A DNA stretch of 64,000 nucleotides from Azospirillum ramasamyi (GCF_003233655.1 NZ_CP029829.1:2304978-2368977); one strand, 5' to 3'; counted from the stretch's first letter, positions 39,163 to 49,586 are shown. The notes: generated from the sequence alone by a model not told the origin. Translations and numbers: made by a program.

Positions 39163-39345
39163 ACCTCACACCATGTCTGGCCGCCCGGTCATGCCATCTG
39201 GATCATGCCATCAGGATCATGCGGGTCGGCTGAGCGCACCCCCGCTCCACCGTTGCCGGCGCGGGGCGGCGTATCCATACTCCGTCGGTGGAAGCGAGGC
39301 AAGTTGCCCGCACCCCTCCCGCCACCCTGTTTACGGATTTTCACC

Positions 39346-40140
39346 ATGACCGCGCCGTCCTCCGCCTTCCCGCATGCGTCCGCAACCGCTCCCGCCGGTG
39401 GAATCGGGGGCGGAACCGTGGATCCGGAGGATGTCGCCCGCTTCTCCGCCATCGCGGCCGAGTGGTGGGATCCGACCGGCAAGTTCAAGCCGCTGCACCG
39501 GCTGAACCCGCTGCGCCTGACCTATATCCGCGACAGCGTGTGCAAGCGGCTTGGCCGCGACCCGTTGGCGCCCAATCCGCTGGCGGGGTTGCGCGTGGTC
39601 GACATCGGCTGCGGCGGCGGCCTGCTGGCCGAACCGATCGCCCGGATGGGCGCCGCCGTGGTCGGGGTGGACGCGTCGGAGAACAACATCAAGACCGCCG
39701 CCACCCATGCCGCCGAGACCGGCACCACGGTCGACTACCGCGCCACCACCGCCGAGGCTCTCGCCGCCAGCGGCGAAAAGTTCGACGTGGTGCTGGCGAT
39801 GGAGGTGATCGAGCATGTCGCCGACGTGAACCTGTTCGTGAAGTCGCTGTCCGAGCTGCTGGCGCCCGGCGGCGTCCTGTTCCTGGCGACGCTGAACCGC
39901 ACGCCGAAATCCTTCGCGCTGGCCATCGTCGGGGCGGAATACATCCTGCGCTGGCTGCCGCGCGGCACCCACAACTGGCGCCAGTTCCTGCGCCCGTCCG
40001 AGCTGAACGCCGCCGTACGCCCGTACGGGCTGAGCGTACGCGACCTGACCGGCATCACGTACAGCCCGCTGAGCGACGAGTTCCGCCTGAACCCGCATGA
40101 TCTCGACGTGAACTACATGGGCTGGGCGGAGCGGGGGTGA
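39346..40140 (+). CDS. ubiG: Ubiquinone biosynthesis O-methyltransferase
   Basis: The 264-residue protein has the UbiG lead-in FSAIAAEWWDPTGKFKPLHRLNP and the SAM motif VVDIGCGGGLLAEPIARMGA, then VGVDASENNI and EVIEHV. It carries out both O-methylations of ubiquinone synthesis. The ATG at 39346 is used; the first 27 residues are Ala/Gly-rich and not conserved. It is divergent from lysC, as in many alphaproteobacteria. Confidence 0.95.
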   Translation: MTAPSSAFPHASATAPAGGIGGGTVDPEDVARFSAIAAEWWDPTGKFKPLHRLNPLRLTYIRDSVCKRLGRDPLAPNPLAGLRVVDIGCGGGLLAEPIARMGAAVVGVDASENNIKTAATHAAETGTTVDYRATTAEALAASGEKFDVVLAMEVIEHVADVNLFVKSLSELLAPGGVLFLATLNRTPKSFALAIVGAEYILRWLPRGTHNWRQFLRPSELNAAVRPYGLSVRDLTGITYSPLSDEFRLNPHDLDVNYMGWAERG

Positions 40141-40181
40141 GGGGGCGCCGCTCGACCGCGGCCGAGGCCTCATCGCATCGA

Positions 40182-40229
40182 CCGTCATTCCCGCGGAGGC
40201 GCATAACTCCGCCTTCGCGGGGATGACGG
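40182..40229. repeat. GTCATTCCCGCG-type palindromic repeat
   Basis: CCGTCATTCCCGCGGAGGCG pairs with the near-perfect complement ending GCGGGGATGACGG around a 7-base loop. This is a well-known intergenic palindrome type of proteobacteria. It lies between the convergent ubiG and broken Uma2 genes. Confidence 0.7.
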
Positions 40230-40266
40230 CCGGAGAGAGTGCGGCTTTGTAAAGGGCGGGTGGTTT

Positions 40267-40817
40267 TCAGTCCTCGTACACCGCCTCCAGAGGAACGGTC
40301 AGGTCCAGAGACGCCAGCATGACCGGCCCTTCGCGCACCATGTCGACGATCCAGCCGGCGCCGTCGCGGCGGTACACCTCGACCAGACGCTCGCTCTGGG
40401 AGACCAGGACGATCTCGCGCAGGGAGGGGATTTTCTGGTAGTTGGTCCGCTTCTCGCGCCGGTCGACGGCCTCGGTGCTGTCGGAGAGAACCTCCACGAT
40501 CAGGACCGGATCCTTGACGACATAGGGATCGTCGTCGCCGCCGGCGCAGGTCGCGAGGAGGTCGGGATAGTAGAAGGCGTTCGCCGCCTCGACCCGAACC
40601 TCACATCATTGGCGTAAGCTTGGCATCCGCGGGCGCGGGCGGCCTGCCGCAGGGCGACGAAAAGATTGCCGACGATGGCCGCGTGACGGCGGCTCGCCCC
40701 GACCATGGCGAAGATCTCGCCGTCCACATACTCGTGGCGGACCTCGGCGCCCCGTTCGGCGGCGAGATAGTCCTGCGGCGAAATCCACGGCTTGCGCTGC
40801 GCGTTTCCCACGGCCAT
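40267..40817 (-). pseudogene. Uma2 family endonuclease-like gene with a one-base frameshift
   Basis: The first part, from the ATG at 40817, reads MAVGNAQRKPWISPQDYLAA and EYVDGEIFAMVGASRRHAAI up to ANDVR, then loses homology. One frame away, the typical continuation follows: VRVEAANAFYYPDLLATC, VVKDPVLIVEVLSDSTEAVDRREK and on to the stop at 40267. The break is at about 40599-40600, where a run of C (G in the gene) seems one base short. With the base restored the protein would be about 183 residues, normal for Uma2, a putative restriction-like nuclease family often present in many copies. It may be a true pseudogene or a sequencing error. Confidence 0.8.
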
Positions 40818-40897
40818 GCCCCATCTTTCCTGTCGGCTCGGCACAAGTGTACCAGCCCGCCGGCCTCCCACCAATTTGTGCATCCGCCGCCAAAGAA

Positions 40898-40935
40898 AAA
40901 GGGCCGCGCACAGCCCGTGCAGCGGCCCTTTCGGC
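40898..40935 (-). terminator. Intrinsic terminator after ptsN
   Basis: The stem AAAGGGCCGC/GCGGCCCTTT with an inner GCAC/GTGC pairing lies 26 bp past the ptsN stop; on the minus strand it is followed by TTTTTCTTT. It ends the lpt-rpoN-hpf-ptsN transcription unit. Confidence 0.8.
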
Positions 40936-40960
40936 ATCCTGTTCCCGCAGCGGCGGCCGG

Positions 40961-41419
40961 TCAGGTGGACGGGCTCGGCTCGTGCTGGGTCAGAAGCGCG
41001 TACATCGCGTCGCCGGACTGGGCTCCGCGCAGCTTCTCGCACATGGACTGGTCCCGCAGAAGCCGCGAGACGCGGGCCAGAGCCTTCAGATGGTCGGCTC
41101 CCGCCTGTTCCGGGGCGAGGAGGAGGAAGATCAGATCGACCGGTTGCTCATCGATCGCGTCGAAATCGATGGGCCGCTCCAGGCGGGCGAAGACGCCATG
41201 GACGCGGTCCAGGCTGGACAGCTTGCCGTGCGGGATGGCGATGCCATGCCCCACGCCGGTCGTGCCCAGCCTTTCGCGCTCCAGAAGCACGTCGAAGATC
41301 GCCCGCTCGTGCTGACCGGTCAGCTCGGACGCTTTGCGCGCCATCTCCTGCAGGGCCTGCTTCTTGTTGCTGGCCTTCAGGTTCGGGAGGATGGCTTGCG
41401 GAGAAATGAGGTCCAGCAT
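40961..41419 (-). CDS. ptsN: Nitrogen-PTS enzyme IIA
   Basis: The 152-residue EIIA-Ntr has the phosphorylation site His64 in GHGIAIPHGKLSSL. It takes phosphate from PtsP through NPr and regulates rather than transports, affecting potassium, nitrogen and stress control. It is the last gene of the rpoN-hpf-ptsN group, ended by a strong terminator. Confidence 0.95.
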   Translation of the reverse strand: MLDLISPQAILPNLKASNKKQALQEMARKASELTGQHERAIFDVLLERERLGTTGVGHGIAIPHGKLSSLDRVHGVFARLERPIDFDAIDEQPVDLIFLLLAPEQAGADHLKALARVSRLLRDQSMCEKLRGAQSGDAMYALLTQHEPSPST

Positions 41420-41453
41420 GACGCTTCTTGACCTGGGAGACGGGTCGGCGCCG

Positions 41454-42044
41454 TCAGGCGCCGGCCTTCTCCGCCGGATCGACCCAGCCGATGTTCCCGT
41501 CGGCGCGGCGATAGACCATGTTCAGGCGGCCATGCGCACCGTTGTGGAACATCAGGGCGGGGGCCTGCGCCAGCTCCAGGCGCATCACCGCCTCGCTGAC
41601 CGACAGGGTGGCGATGGTCGTCTCCATCTCCGCCACGACCATCGGCTGGTGGGCGCCGTCGGCAACAGTCTCCACCTCGTCATGCTGCTCGTCGGCATCG
41701 GCCTCCAGCACGCGGTAGTTCGCGGGCAGGGCGGCGCCGTTCTCGGCGGCGTGGTGGTCGCGCAGGCGGCGCTTGTAGCGGCGCAGGCGCTTGGCCAGCT
41801 TTTCGCAGGCGATGTCGAATGCCGGATACGGCTCGGTAGCGTCACCTGCGCTCTGCAGCATGATGCCGCGACCCACATGGGCCTGGATGTCGGCCTTGTA
41901 GAGGTGGGCATCCTTGGTGAGGATCACGGTCGCTTCGATCGGCTTCTCGAAGTACTTGCCGACGACGGCGTTCAGGCTATCGGCCACATGGGTGCGCAGA
42001 GCGTCGCCCACGTCGAGCTGCTTGCCTTTGACTGTGAGTTGCAT
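41454..42044 (-). CDS. hpf: Ribosome hibernation promoting factor, long form
   Basis: The 196-residue protein has the N-terminal S30AE/HPF domain (1-100; MQLTVKGKQLDVGDALRTHV) and the C-terminal dimerisation domain (about 135-190, with SVSEAVMRLELAQAPALMFHN), so it is the long form that makes 100S ribosome dimers. It is encoded just after rpoN, the standard place in proteobacteria. Confidence 0.95.
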   Translation of the reverse strand: MQLTVKGKQLDVGDALRTHVADSLNAVVGKYFEKPIEATVILTKDAHLYKADIQAHVGRGIMLQSAGDATEPYPAFDIACEKLAKRLRRYKRRLRDHHAAENGAALPANYRVLEADADEQHDEVETVADGAHQPMVVAEMETTIATLSVSEAVMRLELAQAPALMFHNGAHGRLNMVYRRADGNIGWVDPAEKAGA

Positions 42045-42181
42045 GGTGGAACGTTTCCAAAAATTGGTCCGCTGGGGACGGTGTAGAGACGGCGTGTGGA
42101 GATGCGGTCCGCCGCGTGCGGGCCGCGACGATAGGCAAGGGCTATCGGACTGTCAATCGAGCCCTCCCCCGCCCGAACTCC

Positions 42182-43813
42182 CTACATGCGTGACATCTTG
42201 GCACGGCGTCGCTGCACCGATGACGGTATTTTCATAGCTTCACGATACTTCGCGACCGTCCTTCGCGCAATGTCGATCCCTTCGGCACGGAGAATCTCCA
42301 CCAGTTTGTCGTCCGAAAGAACGTCCTCCGGCTTCTCGGCATCGATCATCGTCTTGATGCGGTGCCGAACCGCCTCCGCGGAATGGGCGGCCTGGCCGTC
42401 CGCACCCTGGATGGCGGAGGTGAAGAAGTATTTCAGCTCGAAGACGCCGCGCGGGGTCGCCATGAACTTGTTGGTGGTGACGCGGCTGACGGTGCTCTCG
42501 TGCATTCCGATCGCTTCGGCGATGTCGCGCAGGATCAGCGGCCGCAGATGCGAGACGCCATGGATGAAGAAGGCGTCCTGCTGGCGGATGATCTCGCTCG
42601 CCACCTTCAGGATGGTGGTGGCGCGCTGGTGCAGCGACTTGACCAGCCAGTTCGCCGACTGGAACCGCTCGGAGATGTATTCCTTGTCGGCCTTGTTCTT
42701 GGCGCTGTCGGAGATGCGGGCGAAATAGCGGTGGTTGACCAGCACCCGCGGCAGCGTGTCCGGGTTGAGGTCGATCAGCCAGCCGCCGCCGGGATTGGGG
42801 CGCATCAGGATGTCGGGGGTGACCAGCTGGGCCGGGGTGTGGTCGAAGGCCAGCGCCGGCTTCGGGTTCAGCTTGCGGATGTCGGCGACCATGTCGGCGA
42901 CGTCCTCGGCATCGACGCCGCAGACCTTCATGATGGCCGGCAGGTTGCGCGCGGCCAGAAGCTCCAGGTTGTCGAGCAGCGCCGCCATCGCCGGGTCCAG
43001 CCGGTTCTTCTCGCGCAGCTGGATGGCGAGGCATTCCTTCAGCGACCGCGCGAAGATGCCCGGCGGGTCGAAGCGCTGGCAGGCGGCCAGCACCCGCTCC
43101 ACCCGGTCCGCCCCGCAGCCCAGTTGTTCGGCGATCGCCTGGGCGTCGAAGCCGACCAGCCAGCCGGCCTCGTCCAGCATGTCGATCAGGGCCAGCCCGA
43201 TCAGCTGGTCGCCCAGGTCGGGCAGGTCGATCTTCAGCTGCTCGGTCAGATGGTCGCGCAGGTTCTTTTCGCTGGTCAGCGTCGCTTCGAGGTTGCTGTC
43301 GTCATCGTCGAAGCCGCTGCGCCCGCCGCGCTCGCCATAGGCCCCGTAGACCTCGCTGCCGCCGTCCGACCCGTCGGAAAAGCGGTCGTCGCCGTAGACA
43401 TTCTCGAAATCGGTGTCGAGCGGCGCCTCCGACGAAGCGGCCAGCGTGTCGGAGGAGGTCATCTCCACCGTGTCGCGGGTGCGCCCGTCGGATGGGGCCG
43501 GGCCCGGCCCGTCGTCGCGGCCGTTCAGCCCGTCGATGCTGAGGCCGTTCGCCTCCATGCCGCCGGGACCGTCCAGCCCGCCCGGCGCCTCGCCGCCGGC
43601 CCCGTCGCCGCCGAAGTCGCTGCCGGCCGGATCGCTGCCGCCGTCGGCCGGGCCGCTGTCGCGCTCCAGAAGCGGGTTCTGCTCGATCTCGCGGTCGACG
43701 AAGTCCGACAGTTCGATGTTCGACAACTGCAGCAGCTTGATCGCCTGCTGCAGCTGCGGCGTCATCACCAGGGTCTGGGCTTGTCGAAGGTCGAGACGTT
43801 GAGCAAGCGCCAT
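42182..43813 (-). CDS. rpoN: RNA polymerase sigma-54 factor
   Basis: The 543-residue sigma-54 has the Gln-rich activator region I (LRQAQTLVMTPQLQQAIKLLQ), a long acidic Gly/Asp-rich region II (about 50-160, longer than in E. coli), the core-binding domain and, near the C-terminus, the RpoN box ARRTVAKYRE for -24 recognition. It directs nitrogen-fixation, nitrogen-regulation and often flagellar promoters. It follows lptB after 33 bp. Confidence 0.97.
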   Translation of the reverse strand: MALAQRLDLRQAQTLVMTPQLQQAIKLLQLSNIELSDFVDREIEQNPLLERDSGPADGGSDPAGSDFGGDGAGGEAPGGLDGPGGMEANGLSIDGLNGRDDGPGPAPSDGRTRDTVEMTSSDTLAASSEAPLDTDFENVYGDDRFSDGSDGGSEVYGAYGERGGRSGFDDDDSNLEATLTSEKNLRDHLTEQLKIDLPDLGDQLIGLALIDMLDEAGWLVGFDAQAIAEQLGCGADRVERVLAACQRFDPPGIFARSLKECLAIQLREKNRLDPAMAALLDNLELLAARNLPAIMKVCGVDAEDVADMVADIRKLNPKPALAFDHTPAQLVTPDILMRPNPGGGWLIDLNPDTLPRVLVNHRYFARISDSAKNKADKEYISERFQSANWLVKSLHQRATTILKVASEIIRQQDAFFIHGVSHLRPLILRDIAEAIGMHESTVSRVTTNKFMATPRGVFELKYFFTSAIQGADGQAAHSAEAVRHRIKTMIDAEKPEDVLSDDKLVEILRAEGIDIARRTVAKYREAMKIPSSVQRRRAKMSRM

Positions 43814-43846
43814 GGCTGTGGAACCGGGACCAGTGGAAACGGAGGG

Positions 43847-44634
<788 letters not shown>

Positions 44635-44638
<4 letters not shown>

Positions 44639-45507
44639 GGCTTCTTGCCTGCCGCGGCATCGGGCTGCTCGCCGGCCCTTTCGGCGGGAATCAGCAGGCC
44701 GCTGACCCGGCCGCCGGCGTCGCGGCCGGCGATGACGCGGTTGATCTTGCTGTTCATGTTCATCTCGGCGGCATCGCCGTTCAGCTGGTTGTCGCCGCGG
44801 GTTATCTTGACGTTGCCCATCAGCACCGCGACGTTGTCGGGCACCGAATAGACCAGCTTGTCCGACAGCGCCACATCGGTGGGCGTGGTGACGACGACGC
44901 TCCCGGAGCCGTCGATCCTGTCCATCTGGGTGGTGCCGTCCGGCAGCTTCTTCAGCCGGCCGATCAGCACGTCGGCGCGCAGCCGGTCGGTGCCGCGCAC
45001 CGCCACCGCGTCGCCGCGCGCCACCGTCAGCTCGCGCGCCTCGTAATATTCCAGGCTGTCGCGGGCGGTGATCACGTCCTTGGCGGTGACCAGCTTCAGG
45101 TCCTTGCCGGTGACGACGGCGACCTGCTTGTCGACGTCATAGACGCCGTGGTCGCCGAACACCTGCTGGGTCGGGCTGACGATGCGGACATTGCCGTCGG
45201 CCACCAGCTGGAACACCTCGTTCCCCTTGCCGGGCACCTCGCGGTAATAGGCGGTCAGCACGTCGGCGAAGACGGTCGAGTCGTTGCGCTTGGCCGAGGC
45301 GTTGCCGCGCGCCACATAGGCGCGCACGTCCTGATGCCATTCGATCGCCTGGTCGGCGTTGATCTCGACCGGCTGCTTGCCGCCCATGCCGGGCAGGCCC
45401 TGGGCCATGGCGGGAGCGGCGAGCAGCAGCCCGGCGGCCAGCGCCGCGGCGGCCGGGACCGCCGACAGGGAAAATACGGTTCTGAACGGCGACCGTCTGG
45501 ACGTCAC
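44635..45507 (-). CDS. lptA: LPS transport periplasmic protein
   Basis: The 290-residue protein has a signal peptide ending about APAMAQ (residue 35) and an OstA/LptA beta-jellyroll (about 50-265) that forms the LPS bridge across the periplasm. It overlaps both lptC and lptB by four bases, consistent with tight coupling. The C-terminal part after about 265 is a short charged tail. Confidence 0.92.
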
Positions 45508-46250
45508 GGCTTCTTGCTCCCGGGGCGCTCGGCGGCCTGGACCTCGGCCTTCGACTGGTTGAGGAAGACGACGTTCTTGCCGCGCTCCGTCATGCGGAAG
45601 CCCTGGGCGTTGATCTCGCCCTGCGGACCCTGGCCGGCCACCGCCTTGTCGCCCCAGGCGTTGCCCTTGCGGATGTCGGCCTCGGCCTCGCTGGTGGTGA
45701 ACTCGTTGCCGTCGTCGCGCAGCACATGGACGTTGCCGCGCATCAGCAGGATGCCGGTGACCTGATTGTACCAGCCCTTGTCGGACCGCATGGTCACCCA
45801 GGTGCCGGTGTTCTCGGTCATTTCCGCCTGCGGGTCGTCCAGCAGGACGATGTCGGGCTCGTCGGTCGACTTGTCGGCCTTGGCCGCCACCAGCGAGAAG
45901 GGCTGGTTGTGTTCGTCCAGGCTGAAATAGCGCGGCTTCAGCATCTCGCTCTGTCCGGCATCGGCGGAGATGCGCGGGGTCGGCGGGCTGTTCAGCGACG
46001 GCCAGGCGGCCAGCAGCGCCATCATCGCCAGCGCCGCCGCCGGAAGCGCGAATTTCAGGGCCGAGACGAAGCGGCTGTGGAACCGGCTGACCGGACGGGT
46101 ATCCCGCCGCCGGTGCGCGCGCAGCACGGCCGGCAGCTCCGCCGGGGCTTGGACAGGAGCGGACGCGCGGCGGTCCCTCCCGCGCGCAGGCGGTGCTGCA
46201 GGCGGAGCGGTTCCGGTGCGGTCGGGGCTGCGCAGGTCGTCCAGGCTCAA
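45504..46250 (-). CDS. lptC: LPS export protein LptC
   Basis: The 248-residue product has a long Pro/Arg-rich cytoplasmic N-terminus (about 1-58), one membrane helix (about 62-84, ALKFALPAAALAMMALLAAW) and the periplasmic DUF1239/LptC fold. It links LptBFG with LptA. The N-terminal extension is longer than in E. coli, so a later start is possible, but no better ribosome site was found. Confidence 0.9.
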   Translation of the reverse strand: MSLDDLRSPDRTGTAPPAAPPARGRDRRASAPVQAPAELPAVLRAHRRRDTRPVSRFHSRFVSALKFALPAAALAMMALLAAWPSLNSPPTPRISADAGQSEMLKPRYFSLDEHNQPFSLVAAKADKSTDEPDIVLLDDPQAEMTENTGTWVTMRSDKGWYNQVTGILLMRGNVHVLRDDGNEFTTSEAEADIRKGNAWGDKAVAGQGPQGEINAQGFRMTERGKNVVFLNQSKAEVQAAERPGSKKP

Positions 46251-46302
46251 CTCTCTGTCCCTCCGGCTCGGCGCTTGGCTTCCATAATGAACAAGAACGC
46301 GG

Positions 46303-47331
46303 TCAGGCGGCGCCCGCGCGCAGGCAATCGTGGATGTGCACGATGCCCAGCGGCCGGTCGTCCTCGATCACGAACAGGGTGGTGATCTTCTTCTCGTTCA
46401 TCTCCCGCAGTGCCTCGACGATCAACGCCTTCGGGCGGATGGTCTTTGGCCGCGGCGACATGATGCTGTCGGCGCGCTCTGCCAGAAGCTCCGGCGTCAG
46501 ATGACGGCGCACGTCGCCGTCGGTGATGATCCCGACCAGCGCGCCCGCCTCGTCGGTCACTCCGACGCAGCCGAGCCGCTTGGCCGTCATCTCGAAGATG
46601 ACGTCGGACAGCGGCGAATCAAGACGGCACAGGGGCAAATCGGTCCCCTTGTGCATGATGTCGGTGACCTTCAGCAATGCGCGGCCCAGCTGTCCGCCGG
46701 GGTGGAACTCGCGGAAATCGGCGGCGGAGAAGCCGCGCCGTTCCAGCAGCGCCACCGCGATGGCGTCGCCCAGCGCCAGCATCATGGTGGTGGAGGTGGT
46801 GGGCGCCAGACCCAGCGGACAGGCCTCCGGCACCGGCGGCAGGATCAGCGCCACGTCCGACTGCTCGGCCAGCGAGGAGGCGGCGCGGCGGGTCATGCCG
46901 ATCAGCGGGATGCCGAACCGGCGGGTGAAGGCGATGATGTCCGCCAGTTCATGCGTCTCGCCCGAATTGGACAGCGCCACCACGGCGTCGTTCTTCGCGA
47001 TCATGCCGAGGTCGCCGTGGCTCGCCTCGCCCGGATGGACGAAGAAGGCCGGCGTGCCGGTGGAGGCCATGGTGGCGGCGATCTTGCGGGCGACATGGCC
47101 CGACTTGCCCATGCCGGTGACGACCACGCGGCCTTCGATGCCGTTCAGCAGGTCGAGCGCCCGCAGGAAGGCTCCGTCGAGGCTGTCCGCCAGGGCCACC
47201 AGCGCATCGGCTTCCGTCCGCAGCACGCGGGTGGCGCAGGCGATGTCGCGGTTCTCCACGGCGCTCGATTCGGTCGACGCGGCGGTCAGGCTGGACGTGA
47301 TAGCGCTGGTCAAGGCTGCGATGCCTTCCAT
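46303..47331 (-). CDS. kdsD: Arabinose-5-phosphate isomerase, KpsF/GutQ family
   Basis: The 342-residue enzyme has a SIS sugar-isomerase domain (about 45-190; VVTGMGKSGHVARKIAATMASTG and PGEASHGDLGMI) and a CBS pair (about 215-335). It turns ribulose-5-phosphate into arabinose-5-phosphate, precursor of Kdo in LPS core. Its place just before lptCAB fits the usual LPS cluster. Confidence 0.95.
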   Translation of the reverse strand: MEGIAALTSAITSSLTAASTESSAVENRDIACATRVLRTEADALVALADSLDGAFLRALDLLNGIEGRVVVTGMGKSGHVARKIAATMASTGTPAFFVHPGEASHGDLGMIAKNDAVVALSNSGETHELADIIAFTRRFGIPLIGMTRRAASSLAEQSDVALILPPVPEACPLGLAPTTSTTMMLALGDAIAVALLERRGFSAADFREFHPGGQLGRALLKVTDIMHKGTDLPLCRLDSPLSDVIFEMTAKRLGCVGVTDEAGALVGIITDGDVRRHLTPELLAERADSIMSPRPKTIRPKALIVEALREMNEKKITTLFVIEDDRPLGIVHIHDCLRAGAA

Positions 47332-47493
47332 TCAAAAGGCCCGATAGGCAGGCCGTTCACAAACACGCGCCCACCCGGATGGCTCCCGGCAGGCGCGACC
47401 CGCAGTATGCCCCCCGGCGGGCGCCGGGTCAAATTAACGCCCGGTTAGAGGCGGCGCCCCCTCCCGTCCCGGGAAAGGGCGGCGATCGTGCGA

Positions 47494-48120
47494 TCAGTGC
47501 GCCAGGATGTCCGGGGTTTCCCAGCCGCCGAGGTCCAGTTCGCCGCGGGCCGGCAGGAAGTCGAAACAGGCCTGGGCCAGATGGGTGCGGCCCTCGCGCG
47601 CCAGCATGACGTCCAGCTTCGCCTTCAGGTCATGCAGGTGCAGCACGTCGGAGGCCGCATACTTCATCTGGTCGGTGGTCAGCTCGGGAGCGCCCCAGTC
47701 GGAGGACTGCTGCTGCTTGGAGATCTCGACCCCCAGAAGATCCTTGCACAGATCCTTCAGGCCATGGCGGTCGGTGAAGGTGCGGACCAGCTTGGAGGCG
47801 ACCTTGGTGCAATAGACCGGCTGGCAGCTGACGCCCAGATAGGCCTTCATCACCGCCACGTCGAAACGGGCGAAATGGAACAGCTTGGTCACGCCGGGAT
47901 CGGTCAGCAGACGCTTCAGGTTCGGCGCCTCGTAGCGGCCGGGACGGAACTGCACCAGATGGACCGCACCGTCGCCGGCCGACAGCTGCACCAGGCAGAG
48001 GCGGTCGCGGTGGGGGTTCAGCCCCATCGTCTCGGTGTCGATGGCAACGCAGTTGTCGCGGGCCCCGGCGGCGAGGTCGAGGCCGTCGGGGAGGTCGCCG
48101 TCATGAAGGTCGATGGGCAT
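47494..48120 (-). CDS. rnd: Ribonuclease D-type 3'-5' exonuclease (short form)
   Basis: The 208-residue DEDDy exonuclease has D28 and E30 in AIDTETMGL, the FHFARFDVAV motif and Y-x3-D in YAASDVLHLHDL. It lacks the HRDC domains of E. coli RNase D and so is the short form common in alphaproteobacteria. It trims tRNA or other RNA 3' ends. The ATG at 48120 is preferred; the frame extends upstream through a tRNA gene. The tRNA-Leu gene is directly upstream on the same strand. Confidence 0.9.
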   Translation of the reverse strand: MPIDLHDGDLPDGLDLAAGARDNCVAIDTETMGLNPHRDRLCLVQLSAGDGAVHLVQFRPGRYEAPNLKRLLTDPGVTKLFHFARFDVAVMKAYLGVSCQPVYCTKVASKLVRTFTDRHGLKDLCKDLLGVEISKQQQSSDWGAPELTTDQMKYAASDVLHLHDLKAKLDVMLAREGRTHLAQACFDFLPARGELDLGGWETPDILAH

Positions 48121-48239
48121 GGTCGTTTCCCGGTGGTCAGGCCCCCGGCCACGGACCCTAGAAACGACGAACGCCGCTCTGCACTGCCTCCCTCTCGATC
48201 GAAGGAGCTGTGCATGCGGCGCAGCCGGGTAGAAAGAAA

Positions 48240-48326
48240 TGGTGCCCAGGAGAAGACTCGAACTTCCACGACATTTCTGCCACAGGTACCTGAAACCTGC
48301 GCGTCTACCAATTCCGCCACCTGGGC
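48240..48326 (-). tRNA. tRNA-Leu (anticodon CAG)
   Basis: The 87-nt minus-strand sequence folds as a class II tRNA. The acceptor GCCCAGG pairs with CCTGGGC and is followed by A and an encoded CCA. The D-arm has GGCGGAATTGGTAGACGC, the anticodon stem CAGGT/ACCTG has loop TTCAGGT giving CAG, a long variable arm follows, and the T-loop is TTCGAGT. It reads CUG leucine codons, very common in this high-GC genome. Confidence 0.95.
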
Positions 48327-48349
48327 TCGGTGCTCGGTGTGTGGGCGGT

Positions 48350-48378
48350 TGTTTAATGATCCGGCCGGGGGGCGTCAA
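48350..48378 (-). promoter_or_regulatory. Sigma-70 type promoter of tRNA-Leu
   Basis: On the minus strand TTGACG is followed after 17 bases by TAAACA. Transcription would start about 17 bases before the tRNA 5' end, a typical distance. Confidence 0.65.
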
Positions 48379-48614
48379 CAGCTTTTTTCGGACTTCTTCG
48401 TTTTTTTGCCGCATCGCGGGTTTTCCTCCCGCGGCCGGCCGGCGCGGCGATGCAGTCCCTAGATTGGCGGCTGCCCATTCGCTATAAGCTTGCGCGCAGT
48501 TCCAGCAGTCCTCATGGCGACACACAGTCGGACGACGCGCGGGGGCGCGCAGCGGCGGGGGAACCGCCGCGCGAAAGCCCCGGTTACGGCGCGCAACGGC
48601 ACGGGAGACGGTCG

Positions 48615-49586
48615 ATGTCCTATCGCACTCAGGTTATCACGGTGTTCGGCGGGTCGGGCTTCATCGGCCGCCACCTGATCCGGCGCCTCGCCAAGTCCGG
48701 CGCCCAAATCCGCATCGCCACCCGCAATCCGGGCAAGGCGGCCTTCCTGAAGACCGCCGGCGCCGTCGGCCAGATCGTGCCCTTCGCCACCGACTGCACG
48801 CGGGACGACTCGGTCGACCGCGCCCTTCAGGGGGCGGACATCGCCATCAACCTGCTGGGCGTGCTGTACGAACGCGGGAGCCAGAGCTTCCAGGCCGTCC
48901 ATGTCGACGCGGCGTCCCGCATCGCCCGCCTGTCCGCCGCCAACGGCGTCGACCGGCTGATCCACGTCTCCGCCATCGGCGCCGACGCCAACTCCCCCTC
49001 CTCCTACGCCCGCTCCAAGGCGGCCGGCGAGCAGGCGGTGCTGTCCGCCTTCCCGGCGGCGACGATCCTGCGCCCCAGCATCGTCTTCGGGCCGGAGGAC
49101 AATTTCTTCAACAAGTTCGCCGCGATGGCGCAGAAGGCCCCCGCCCTGCCGCTGATCGGCGGCGGCAAGACCCGCTTCCAGCCGGTCTATGTCGGCGATC
49201 TGGCCGACGCCGTCGTCGCCGCGCTGGACACCGACGCCAGCCGCGGCAAGACCTACGAGCTGGGCGGCCCGCGCGTCTACAGCTTCCGCGAACTGCTGGA
49301 ACTGACCCAGAAGGACATCCAGCGCCACCGGCCGCTGGTGACCATTCCCTGGAACATCGCCGAGTCGCTGGGCGGCCTGCTGGAGAAGATCCCGGTCCTC
49401 GCCCCGGCGCTGACCCGCGATCAGGTCGCCCTGCTGCGGCAGGACAACGTCGTCTCCCCGGACGCGCTGGGCTTCAAGGATCTGGGAATCACCGAACTCG
49501 CCACCTGCGAGGTGATCCTGCCGACCTACCTGTCGCGCTTCATCGTCGGCGGCAAGTACAGCGGCCTGACAGGCAACGCCCACTGA
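48615..49586 (+). CDS. Complex I NDUFA9-family NAD(P)-binding protein
   Basis: The 323-residue protein has a Rossmann start VITVFGGSGFIGRHLIRRLAKSGA and atypical short-chain dehydrogenase features (VSAIGADANSPSSYARSKAAGEQ, LRPSIVFGPEDNFFNKFAAM). This matches the bacterial relatives of NDUFA9, an accessory subunit of mitochondrial complex I. The role in bacteria is not settled; quinone or complex I related. The ATG at 48615 has a GGGAGA ribosome site. It is followed by a strong terminator. Confidence 0.9.
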   Translation: MSYRTQVITVFGGSGFIGRHLIRRLAKSGAQIRIATRNPGKAAFLKTAGAVGQIVPFATDCTRDDSVDRALQGADIAINLLGVLYERGSQSFQAVHVDAASRIARLSAANGVDRLIHVSAIGADANSPSSYARSKAAGEQAVLSAFPAATILRPSIVFGPEDNFFNKFAAMAQKAPALPLIGGGKTRFQPVYVGDLADAVVAALDTDASRGKTYELGGPRVYSFRELLELTQKDIQRHRPLVTIPWNIAESLGGLLEKIPVLAPALTRDQVALLRQDNVVSPDALGFKDLGITELATCEVILPTYLSRFIVGGKYSGLTGNAH

